64,000 nt of DNA from Luteibacter sp. OK325 (lineage in GTDB: Bacteria; Pseudomonadota; Gammaproteobacteria; Xanthomonadales; Rhodanobacteraceae): assembly GCF_003050935.1 (NCBI RefSeq), contig NZ_QAOX01000002.1:682001-746000 (forward strand). The letters run 5' to 3'. A program made the translations under genes and the position numbers. Below are positions 16,721 through 24,819 of this stretch, piece by piece. Numbering within the stretch: the first letter of the stretch is position 1; every line of letters begins with the position of its first letter. The notes beneath the pieces are model-generated. The model was not told the origin of the DNA and searched no databases. It worked only from the letters and a program-made list of their open reading frames with translations.

Positions 16721-19573
16721 ATGAAGCCAACCAGCCTCGTTACCCTGCTCCTTACACCGCTCGCCGCTGCACTGCTCGCCAGTTGCGCGTCGTCGCCATC
16801 GGCCCAGGCCACGCCGCCGGCCAGCCACGTGACGCGCATCGCGGACGGTGCCGTCGTTGCTGTCGATCACTCGACACAGAAGGTACGCCTGCAACTCGTA
16901 TCGCCGAAGATCGTGCATGTCACGGTCGCGCCGGACGGCAACTTCAACCTGCCCGCTAGCCTGATGGCGGTCAGGACGGGCGGCGATGGATCGTTCTCGC
17001 TCGATGAGTCCGGTGCCGAGGTCGTCCTGAAGACACCGGCCCTCGAAGCCCATGTCTCCACCAACGATGGCACTGTCCGCTTTACCGATGCACAGGGAAA
17101 AGCGATCCTTGCCGAACGCAGCGGCGGCCGCAGCTTTACGGCGACGACTGTCGAAGGCAAACCGTTCGTCGCGGTTCGCCAGCGTTTCGAATCACCCGAC
17201 GACGAAGCGTTCTACGGCCTGGGTCAACACCAGAACCGCCAGATGAACTACAAAGGCGAGGATGTCGAACTCGCCCAGCACAATATGGACGTCGGCGTGC
17301 CGTTCGTCGTCTCCACGCGCAATTACGGATTGCTATGGGACAACAACTCGATCACGCGTTTCGGTGATCCGCGCGAGTACCCGCTGGCCGGCCAGACGCT
17401 GAAGTTCTACGACGCCGATGGCAAGGAAGGTGGCCTGACCGCCCGTTACTACGCCGGTAAAACACTCAAGGCGACGCGCGTCGAGCACGAGGTCAACTAC
17501 GCCTACATCAAGGACCTGACGACCTGGCCGGCCGAGCCGACGGCAAAGAAAACCGATCGGGTGGTCTGGGAAGGTTCGATCGAAACCTCGTCCTCGGGTG
17601 AGCAGAAGTTCCGGTTGTACTCGTCCAGCTATGCGAAGGTCACCATCGACGGCAAGGTGGTCTACGACGACTGGCGCCAGAACTGGAACCCCTGGTATCA
17701 CAACATCCGCTTGCCGATGGACGCCGGCACGAAGCACACGATCAAGATCGAGTGGAAACCAAACGAAGGCTATATCGCGCTCTACCATCTCGACCCACAG
17801 CCTGCCGCGGAGCAGCGCGATCTCTCCCTGTATTCGGAGGTGGGTCACGCGGTCGATTACTACTTCGTTTCCGGCTCGAATCTCGACGACGTCGTTTCCG
17901 GCTACCGCACCGTTACTGGCAAGGCACCGGTGCTGCCGCGCTGGGCCTACGGTTTCTGGCAGAGCCGCGAGCGCTACAAGACGCAGAAGGAAATCGTCGA
18001 CACCGCGACCCAGTACCGAAAGCGTGGCCTGCCGCTGGACAACGTCGTCGAGGACTGGAGCTACTGGCCCGAGAACGCGTGGGGCTCGCACGAGTTCGAC
18101 GCCACGCGCTTTCCCGATCCGAAGGGCATGATGAAACAACTGCACGACATGCACGTGCAGCTGATGATTTCCGTATGGCCGAAGTTCTATCCGGAAACGA
18201 AGAACTACAAGGAACTGGACGCCAAGGGTTACATCTACCGCCGCAACGTCGAAAAGGGCGAGCGCGACTGGATCGGCAAGGGCTACCTCAACTCCATCTA
18301 CGACCCGTACGCGAAGGAAGCGCGAGACATCTACTGGCGGCAGATCCAGGAGAACCTCGGCGTGCTCGGCATCGATGGGTGGTGGCTCGACGCCTCCGAG
18401 CCCGACATTCATTCGAACCTCGATATCGCCGAGCGCAAGCTACGCATGGGCCCGACGGCTCAAGGCCCGGGTGCCGCGTTCTTCAACTCCTTCCCGCTGA
18501 TGCATACGACAGGCGTCTATGAGGGCCAGCGTGCCAGTGCGCCGGATCGGCGCGTCTTCATCCTCACGCGTTCGTCGTTCGCCGGTCAGCAGCGCAATGC
18601 TGCCGCCACATGGAGTGGCGACGTCGCATCGCGCTGGAGCAACCTGCACGACCAGATATCGGCGGGCGTGAACTTCTCGCTCGCGGGCATTCCGAACTGG
18701 ACGACCGATATCGGTGGCTTCGCGCTGGAACCGCGCTACGAGAAGCCCGGTGCGGCCGACCTGAAAGAATGGCGCGAGCTCAATCTTCGCTGGTTCCAGT
18801 TCGGCACGTTCACTCCCCTGTTCCGCTCGCACGGCCAGTTCCCGTATCGCGAGATTTTCAATCTCGCGCCGAAGGGTTCGGACGTCTACGAGTCCCTCGC
18901 GTGGTATGACCGCCTCCGTTATCGCCTGATGCCGTACATCTACACCCTCGCCGGCGATACCTGGCAGAACGACGGCACCATCATGCGTGGCCTGGTGATG
19001 GACTTCCCGAACGACACCAGGGTGCGCACCATCGACGACGAGTTCATGTTCGGTCCGGCCTTCCTGGTCGCCCCGGTGCACGAATACGGTGCGCGCAGCC
19101 GCACGGTCTATCTGCCTGCCGGCTCGGACTGGTACGACTTCCAGACAGGCAAGCGCCATGCCGGTGGCACGACCATCGACGCCGACGCACCACTCAACCG
19201 CATGCCGCTGTTCGTTCGCGCCGGCGCCATTGTTCCGGTTGGCCCGGCGATCCAGTACACCGGGCAGAAGCCCGATGCGCCGATCACGGTTTATATCTAC
19301 CCCGGCCACGACGGCAGCTTCTCGCTCTACGAGGATGAAGGAACCAATTACGGCTACGAGAAAGGCGCCTCCAGCCGCATTCCCATGACGTACGACGATG
19401 CGACGCATACGCTCCACCTGGGCGAACGCCAGGGCAGCTTCCCCGGCATGGTGGAGAAGCGTCGGTTCCGCGTGCGTCAGCTTGCGGAGAAGGCGCGGCC
19501 CGGCGTGGATTTCGAAGCAAGGGCCGACAAGGAAGTGGACTACACGGGACAGGCGGTGACGATCCAGCTTTAA
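16721..19573 (+). CDS. GH31 alpha-xylosidase with PA14 domain, lipoprotein
   Basis: 950 aa, beginning 2 nt after the GH3 stop. The signal peptide has a good lipobox (L19-A20-S21-C22), so the enzyme is probably membrane-anchored. A PA14 insertion (about residues 240-370, with VVWEGSIET and YAKVTIDGKVVYDDW) precedes the barrel, as in Cellvibrio Xyl31A. GH31 motifs: GWWLDASEPD with nucleophile D557, and WSGDVASRW with acid/base D634. It would remove alpha-1,6-xylose from the non-reducing end of xyloglucan oligosaccharides, alternating with the GH3 glucosidase. An alpha-glucosidase role is possible for GH31 in general, but the PA14 insertion and neighbours favour xylosidase. Confidence 0.92.
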   Translation: MKPTSLVTLLLTPLAAALLASCASSPSAQATPPASHVTRIADGAVVAVDHSTQKVRLQLVSPKIVHVTVAPDGNFNLPASLMAVRTGGDGSFSLDESGAEVVLKTPALEAHVSTNDGTVRFTDAQGKAILAERSGGRSFTATTVEGKPFVAVRQRFESPDDEAFYGLGQHQNRQMNYKGEDVELAQHNMDVGVPFVVSTRNYGLLWDNNSITRFGDPREYPLAGQTLKFYDADGKEGGLTARYYAGKTLKATRVEHEVNYAYIKDLTTWPAEPTAKKTDRVVWEGSIETSSSGEQKFRLYSSSYAKVTIDGKVVYDDWRQNWNPWYHNIRLPMDAGTKHTIKIEWKPNEGYIALYHLDPQPAAEQRDLSLYSEVGHAVDYYFVSGSNLDDVVSGYRTVTGKAPVLPRWAYGFWQSRERYKTQKEIVDTATQYRKRGLPLDNVVEDWSYWPENAWGSHEFDATRFPDPKGMMKQLHDMHVQLMISVWPKFYPETKNYKELDAKGYIYRRNVEKGERDWIGKGYLNSIYDPYAKEARDIYWRQIQENLGVLGIDGWWLDASEPDIHSNLDIAERKLRMGPTAQGPGAAFFNSFPLMHTTGVYEGQRASAPDRRVFILTRSSFAGQQRNAAATWSGDVASRWSNLHDQISAGVNFSLAGIPNWTTDIGGFALEPRYEKPGAADLKEWRELNLRWFQFGTFTPLFRSHGQFPYREIFNLAPKGSDVYESLAWYDRLRYRLMPYIYTLAGDTWQNDGTIMRGLVMDFPNDTRVRTIDDEFMFGPAFLVAPVHEYGARSRTVYLPAGSDWYDFQTGKRHAGGTTIDADAPLNRMPLFVRAGAIVPVGPAIQYTGQKPDAPITVYIYPGHDGSFSLYEDEGTNYGYEKGASSRIPMTYDDATHTLHLGERQGSFPGMVEKRRFRVRQLAEKARPGVDFEARADKEVDYTGQAVTIQL

Positions 19574-19598
19574 CCCTTCCCTGAGTCACTTCTTGGCG

Positions 19599-19625
19599 AG
19601 CCGGCCTTCGGGCCGGCTTTTTTTT
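19599..19625 (+). terminator. Rho-independent terminator of the xyloglucan operon
   Basis: AGCCGGCC-TTCG-GGCCGGCT, an 8-bp stem on a stable UUCG tetraloop, followed by eight T (19618-19625), 26 nt after the GH31 stop. Confidence 0.9.
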
Positions 19626-19630
19626 GCTCG

Positions 19631-19740
19631 TGTAGGAGCCGGCCATGCCGGCGATGGCCCATGTGGGAGCCGGCTATGCCGGCGATGGACTCTCCCGCTA
19701 AACCGCTCCGTTGGCTTTCGCCGATGAATCGGCTCCTACA
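19631..19740. repeat. REP cluster: two direct copies and one inverted
   Basis: Two near-identical units, 19631-19657 (TGTAGGAGCCGGCCATG...) and 19662-19688 (TGTGGGAGCCGGCTATG...), each form a GCCGGC hairpin ending CGGCGATGG. A third, inverted unit at 19718-19740 reads TGTAGGAGCCGATTCATCGGCGA on the minus strand. Direct plus inverted units form a REPIN-like array right after the operon terminator. They are typical of extragenic elements mobilised by a RAYT transposase, none of which is in the window. Confidence 0.75.
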
Positions 19741-19868
19741 GGGGCGTTGCCCGGTCCTAAGCGGCGGTCGATTCGTCAGGCCCGCCATTTCACGCGGTGA
19801 CGACATGCCTACCAGCTTCATCGGTGCATCCCCCTGCCCGGCTATCTGGCTACCCAAGGAGCCTGACG

Positions 19869-20867
19869 ATGATGCTTCGTCCCACCCTTTTGGCTCTCGC
19901 AGCTACTGTCATGACGTTGCCGGCCGTGGCCAGGGACATCACGCTGCTCAACGTGTCCTACGATCCCACGCGCGAGCTCTATAAAGCGGTGAACACGGCC
20001 TTCGTGACTGAGTGGAAGGCAAAGCACGGCGACACCGTCACCATCCAGATGTCCCATGGCGGCTCCGGCAAGCAGGCGCGTGCGGTCGTCGACGGATTAC
20101 CCGCCGATGTCGTGACGCTCGCCCTCGCCTATGACATCGACGCCGTGGCCGACCGTGGCCTGCTGGGCAAGGACTGGCAAACACGCTTGCCGGAAAATGC
20201 CTCGCCCTATACGTCGACCATCGTCTTCCTCGTCCGCAAGGGCAACCCGAAGAACATTCGCGACTGGGGTGACCTGGTCAAGAACGGGGTCCAGGTCGTC
20301 ACCCCCAATCCCAAGACATCCGGCGGCGCCCGCTGGAACTTCCTTGCCGCCTGGGGCTACGCGCTCAAGCTACCCGGTGGCAACGACGACAAAGCCAGGG
20401 CCTTCGTCAAGACACTCTTCCAGCACGTGCCGGTGCTCGATACGGGAGCACGGGGTGCCACGACAACGTTTACCCAGCGCGGCATCGGTGACGTGCTTGT
20501 CGCCTGGGAAAACGAGGCGCTGCTGGCGAAGAAGGAAGCCGGTGGCGAACAGTTCGACATCGTCATCCCGTCCATCACGATCCTTGCCGAGCCACCGGTG
20601 GCTGTCGTCGACAAGAACGCGGCCGAACGCGGCACACGCGAGGTCGCGGATGCCTACCTCAAATTCCTGTACTCGCCCCAGGCCCAGGACATCGAAGCAC
20701 GCAACTTCTACCGCCCACGCTCGCCCGAGGTGGCCGCGAAGTACGCCGCGCAGTTCCCGCAGGTGAAGACCTTCACCCTGGCTGAGGTGTTCGGCGACTG
20801 GCGCAAGGCCCAGGCGAAGTTCTTTGCCGATGGCGCCATCTTCGACCAGATCGGCCCGGGCAACTGA
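19869..20867 (+). CDS. sbp: Sulfate-binding protein of ABC transporter
   Basis: 332 aa. Start ATG 19869 with AAGGAG (19856-19861) 7 nt upstream gives a clean signal peptide ending [18 protein letters not shown] at the mature N-terminus, [21 protein letters not shown] and [12 protein letters not shown] are signatures of the sulfate/thiosulfate-binding family (Sbp/CysP). It captures sulfate in the periplasm and delivers it to CysTW. First gene of a four-gene operon; the permease gene starts 2 nt after its stop. Confidence 0.95.
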   Translation: MMLRPTLLALAATVMTLPAVARDITLLNVSYDPTRELYKAVNTAFVTEWKAKHGDTVTIQMSHGGSGKQARAVVDGLPADVVTLALAYDIDAVADRGLLGKDWQTRLPENASPYTSTIVFLVRKGNPKNIRDWGDLVKNGVQVVTPNPKTSGGARWNFLAAWGYALKLPGGNDDKARAFVKTLFQHVPVLDTGARGATTTFTQRGIGDVLVAWENEALLAKKEAGGEQFDIVIPSITILAEPPVAVVDKNAAERGTREVADAYLKFLYSPQAQDIEARNFYRPRSPEVAAKYAAQFPQVKTFTLAEVFGDWRKAQAKFFADGAIFDQIGPGN

Positions 20868-20869
20868 CC

Positions 20870-21694
20870 ATGCGCCGAAGGGTCCTGCCCGGCTTCGGAT
20901 TGAGCCTCGGGTTTGCAGTCACCTACCTTGGCCTCATTGTGCTGCTGCCGCTCGCGGCCCTGGCATGGAAGGCATCGGATGTCGGTTTGGCCGGCATCCT
21001 GAAGTTGCTCGCATCGCCCCGCACGCTGGCGGCGCTCAAGTTGAGTTTCGGTGGTGCGCTGTTGGCCGCCGGCCTCAATGTCGTGGTCGGCCTGATGGTG
21101 ACATGGGCGCTCGTCCGCTATCGCTTCCCCGGCCGGCGAATACTGGACGCTCTTATCGACCTGCCATTCGCGCTGCCCACCGCCGTGGCCGGCATTGCGC
21201 TGACAGCCATCTATGCGCCTAACGGCTGGTTCGGTCGCTGGCTGGTCCCGCTGGGCATCCAGGTCGCTTACACGCCGCTTGGCGTGCTTCTCGCGATGGT
21301 ATTCGTCGGTTTCCCCTTTGTCGTGCGCACGCTCCAACCGGTGTTGCAGTCGCTGGAACGGGAAGTGGAAGACGCCGCCGAGACCCTCGGGGCGACCGGT
21401 CTGCAGACCTTCCTCAGGGTGGTTCTGCCCACGCTGGTGCCGACCCTGCTGACCGGCTTTGCCCTGGCGCTGGCCCGGGCCGTGGGCGAGTACGGCTCGG
21501 TGATCTTCATTGCCGGCAATATCCCCCTGCGCTCGGAAATCGCACCCCTGCTCATCGTCCAACGCCTCGATGAATTCGACTACGCCACGGCGGCGGCCCT
21601 GGGCGTGGTCATGCTGACGTTTTCGCTTGTTCTCCTCGTCCTGGTTTCCGCGCTGCAGCGTTGGACCCGGCGATGGGCGGAGCAGTCCGCATGA
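20870..21694 (+). CDS. cysT: Sulfate ABC transporter permease CysT
   Basis: 274 aa inner-membrane protein with about six hydrophobic segments and the permease loop EDAAETLGATGLQTFLRVVLPTL (EAA motif) that contacts the ATPase. IDLPFALPTAVAGIALTAIY and VGEYGSVIFIAGNIP are characteristic of CysT/CysU. Pairs with CysW; its stop overlaps the cysW start as ATGA (21691-21694). Confidence 0.94.
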   Translation: MRRRVLPGFGLSLGFAVTYLGLIVLLPLAALAWKASDVGLAGILKLLASPRTLAALKLSFGGALLAAGLNVVVGLMVTWALVRYRFPGRRILDALIDLPFALPTAVAGIALTAIYAPNGWFGRWLVPLGIQVAYTPLGVLLAMVFVGFPFVVRTLQPVLQSLEREVEDAAETLGATGLQTFLRVVLPTLVPTLLTGFALALARAVGEYGSVIFIAGNIPLRSEIAPLLIVQRLDEFDYATAAALGVVMLTFSLVLLVLVSALQRWTRRWAEQSA

Positions 21695-22539
21695 CGGCGG
21701 GACGCCCCGGGCGGCCGGCAAGTGCCATGCGACGTCTTGGCCGGGCGTCGATCATCGTGGCCTCCATACTCTTTCTCTGTCTCTTCCTCGTGGTGCCGCT
21801 GGCTTCCGTGTTTGTCGAGGCGTTCCGCCAGGGAGCCCACGCTTTCGTTGAGAGCATCGACCAGCCCGAGGCGATGGCTGCCATCCGGCTGACCTTGCTG
21901 GTGGCGGTCATCACCGTGCCGCTCAACGTGGTATTCGGGCTCGCCGCCGCATGGGCCATGACCCGGTTCCAATTCCGGGGGAAGGCATTGCTCGGTGCGC
22001 TCATCGACTTGCCGCTGTCGGTATCACCGGTGGTCTCTGGCCTGCTGTACGTCCTTATGTTCGGCGCGCAGGGCTGGTTCGGGCCCTGGTTGGCGACGCA
22101 TGGAGTGAAGATTATCTTCGCCGTTCCCGGCCTCGTTCTCGCCACGATCTTCATCACGCTGCCCTTCGTCGCGCGCGAACTGATACCTCTGATGCAGGCC
22201 CAGGGAAGCGAAGAGGAAGAAGTCGCACGCGTGCTCGGCGCAAGCGGCCTGCAGACGTTTTTCCGGGTGACGCTTCCCAATATCCGTTGGGCCCTGCTCT
22301 ACGGTGTATTGCTCTGTAACGCACGCGCCATGGGCGAGTTCGGTGCGGTGTCCGTCGTTTCCGGACACATTCGCGGGCTCACAACCACCATGCCGCTGGA
22401 AGTGGAGATGCGCTACAACGAGTACAACTACGTCGGCGCCTTCGCCATCGCTTCGTTGCTTGCCCTGTTGGCCCTTCTTACCCTGGCGCTGAAATCCGCC
22501 CTGGAATGGCGTTATCAAGCCGCTGAGAATCATCGATGA
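21691..22539 (+). CDS. cysW: Sulfate ABC transporter permease CysW
   Basis: 282 aa. The ATG at 21691 is chosen because it overlaps the cysT stop by 4 nt; an upstream TTG in frame lies inside cysT. Six hydrophobic segments, the EAA loop [23 protein letters not shown], and the CysW signatures [21 protein letters not shown] and [17 protein letters not shown] are present. Forms the transmembrane channel with CysT. Confidence 0.94.
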   Translation: MTAGRPGRPASAMRRLGRASIIVASILFLCLFLVVPLASVFVEAFRQGAHAFVESIDQPEAMAAIRLTLLVAVITVPLNVVFGLAAAWAMTRFQFRGKALLGALIDLPLSVSPVVSGLLYVLMFGAQGWFGPWLATHGVKIIFAVPGLVLATIFITLPFVARELIPLMQAQGSEEEEVARVLGASGLQTFFRVTLPNIRWALLYGVLLCNARAMGEFGAVSVVSGHIRGLTTTMPLEVEMRYNEYNYVGAFAIASLLALLALLTLALKSALEWRYQAAENHR

Positions 22540-23657
22540 CACTCGCTCTCAAACGGCTGAGCCGCCACTTTCCCGACATCGCCGCGCTCGACGACGTGAG
22601 TCTCGACATTGCCCCGGGAGAATTCGTCGCGCTCGTCGGGCCCTCCGGGTCGGGCAAGACGACCTTGTTGCGTATCCTCGCCGGGCTCGACTATCCCGAT
22701 GAAGGGAGCGTCACCCAGAACGGGCAGGACTTCCTGGCCGCCAGTGCAAGGGAACGCAATGTGGGCCTCGTGTTCCAGCACTATGCGTTGTTCGGTCACC
22801 TGACCGTGCGCGAGAACGTGGCCTTCGGTCTGCGTGTGCGGCCCAGGCGTCGCCGCCCTTCACGTGACCAGATCCGCGTGCGCGTCGACGAGTTGTTGAA
22901 GCGCGTGCAGCTGGCGGAACTGGGCAACCGCTATCCGAGCCAGCTCTCCGGTGGCCAGCGCCAGCGCGTCGCCCTCGCACGTGCATTGGCCGTCGAGCCT
23001 GACGTCTTGCTGCTCGACGAGCCCTTCGGTGCACTCGATGCACAGGTACGCACCGCCCTGCGCCGTTGGCTGCGTGAGCTGCACGAGGAGCTCGGCCTGA
23101 CCACCGTGTTCGTGACCCACGACCAGGAGGAAGCGCTCGAGCTTGCCGATCGCATCGTGGTCATGAACAAGGGTCGCATCGAGCAGGTGGGTCGACCACA
23201 CGAGGTCTACAAGGATCCGGAGACGCCCTTCGTCTGTGAATTCATCGGCCGGACGAACCGCATTGCGCTGGAGCGGCGAGCGAACACGTGGGGCGCGGGA
23301 AGTTGGTCGCTTCCGGCAGGCGCGTCGGGCGGGCTGTTTCACTCCGCCGTGGGTTACGTCAGGCCGGAGCATCTGTCCCTGTCGGTACCAGAAGGTCAGC
23401 CGGCTTGGGAGGCGCGACTGCGGCACGTCTATCTCGCGGGAAGCATCGCGCATCTGGACATCTACGTGGCGGACATCGATCAGACCCTTGAAGTCGACGT
23501 GGCCAGTGAGGATCTGGGTCGAGGGGCGCTCACGCCCGGGGCCGTCTTGCGCGTCGCGCCGACGAGGCTGGTCACCTTCCCGCTCGGTGACGGCCCCGCC
23601 GGCGCGCCCGTTCTCGGCGAGCGCTGGATCATGCGTGGTCCGAATTCCACGTCATAA
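22536..23657 (+). CDS. cysA: Sulfate ABC transporter ATPase CysA
   Basis: 373 aa; ATG overlaps the cysW stop (ATGA, 22536-22539). Walker [11 protein letters not shown]-loop FQHYALF, ABC signature [15 protein letters not shown], Walker [13 protein letters not shown] and the H-loop VTHDQEEA are all intact. A C-terminal TOBE-like region follows (about 240 onward). It energises sulfate uptake. The operon ends 8 nt from the convergent phospholipase gene with no visible terminator. Confidence 0.95.
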   Translation: MTLALKRLSRHFPDIAALDDVSLDIAPGEFVALVGPSGSGKTTLLRILAGLDYPDEGSVTQNGQDFLAASARERNVGLVFQHYALFGHLTVRENVAFGLRVRPRRRRPSRDQIRVRVDELLKRVQLAELGNRYPSQLSGGQRQRVALARALAVEPDVLLLDEPFGALDAQVRTALRRWLRELHEELGLTTVFVTHDQEEALELADRIVVMNKGRIEQVGRPHEVYKDPETPFVCEFIGRTNRIALERRANTWGAGSWSLPAGASGGLFHSAVGYVRPEHLSLSVPEGQPAWEARLRHVYLAGSIAHLDIYVADIDQTLEVDVASEDLGRGALTPGAVLRVAPTRLVTFPLGDGPAGAPVLGERWIMRGPNSTS

Positions 23658-23665
23658 CCGCTACA

Positions 23666-24802
23666 TCACTTCACGGCAGCATCCAGCGCAGCGTCCTTGC
23701 ACTGCCCTTTCTTCGTCAGAATCGGGTTGCAACGAACCGTCACGCCACCGGGGAATCCCACCGAGTAACCGTGCTCCGACGGCTCGCCCGCCGGGTAGTC
23801 CGTGCTGATCAGCTGCGCACCGCTTGCCAGGACCACGTCACGACGCGAACCGTCGTTCTTCAGGCCCTGCCCCTGGGCGGGATCGTCGGTACGCGCACGC
23901 ACGATATAGCCACGACGCACCAGCCCATCGATGTCTTCGGCCGAGCACTCGTTGCATTCGGTGAAGGCAGCGTCCTCGGCGCCCGGCGTGGCGTTGGTGA
24001 AGATCAGGCGGCCACGCAGCGACGGATGGCCTTCGCTGTAGACACCTTCCATCTTCCGCTGATCGAGCAGGAAGACCACCTTGCCACGTGCCTTGTTCAC
24101 GGTGGGCCAGCCACCCTGGCGCACGGCTTCATCCAGGCTCGCGTGCCCACCGCGCACATCATCGGGTACGACCATCTCGTTGCGCGGGAAGACCGAAGCG
24201 ATCTCCGCATCCAGCGCATCGAACACGGCCGGGGTGAACGGCTCCGGTGTCACCGTCGGGATCTTCACCTTCAGCGGTTCCTGCTTGGTCTCGACCAGCA
24301 CGAACAGGGGCGTGTGCCCCGGGTGCGCCTTCGACCACGCGCGAAGTTCGGCCAGGCACGCGGTGAACGGCTGGCAGGTGCTGCGCTGGTCCACGCCCTG
24401 GATGTGCATCACCTTGAAACCCGGCTTCTCCCAGGTGCCCGGCGCCGCCGTCGGCGGATCAGCCGGAAGGCCATTGAGCGCGATCATGTGATCCATCGCG
24501 GGATCGAGGTACAGGCCACCCTTGGCGTCCGAGAACACGTCCAGTTCCACCTGACGCACGCCGTCGTCGAGCTGGCGGGTCAGCGACGGATGGCTATAGT
24601 CGATCGCGAAGAATTCCTTCGGTGCTTCTTTCTGCATCACGCGCCTGGCGCTGGGCGCGAAACCCGCGTGATAACTGTTGTGCGTACCGATGACCTGGAT
24701 CTGGTTGATATGGATCTCGCTCGTGGCGGCAAGCAACGACGCCGATGCGACAAGGGACGAGGCTGCAGCGAATGGCAGCAGGTAGGAACGTAGGGAAGCC
24801 AT
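23666..24802 (-). CDS. Ca-dependent phosphatidylinositol-specific phospholipase C, secreted
   Basis: 378 aa from ATG 24802 (GAGGA 5 nt upstream) with a signal peptide. IQVIGTHNSYH (H41, H45) and VRQVELDVFSD near the N-terminus, VLVETKQEP in the middle, and the late LISTDYPAG segment match the calcium-dependent PI-PLC-C1 family (Streptomyces-type), which cleaves phosphoinositides by general acid-base catalysis without the eukaryotic accessory domains. It is the third gene of the TonB receptor-GH92-PLC operon, 17 nt after GH92. In that setting it may cut the phosphodiester of GPI or phosphoinositol-mannan glycans rather than act on membranes; that role is inference. Confidence 0.82.
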   Translation of the reverse strand: MASLRSYLLPFAAASSLVASASLLAATSEIHINQIQVIGTHNSYHAGFAPSARRVMQKEAPKEFFAIDYSHPSLTRQLDDGVRQVELDVFSDAKGGLYLDPAMDHMIALNGLPADPPTAAPGTWEKPGFKVMHIQGVDQRSTCQPFTACLAELRAWSKAHPGHTPLFVLVETKQEPLKVKIPTVTPEPFTPAVFDALDAEIASVFPRNEMVVPDDVRGGHASLDEAVRQGGWPTVNKARGKVVFLLDQRKMEGVYSEGHPSLRGRLIFTNATPGAEDAAFTECNECSAEDIDGLVRRGYIVRARTDDPAQGQGLKNDGSRRDVVLASGAQLISTDYPAGEPSEHGYSVGFPGGVTVRCNPILTKKGQCKDAALDAAVK

Positions 24803-24819
24803 GAATATCCTCGGGTAGA

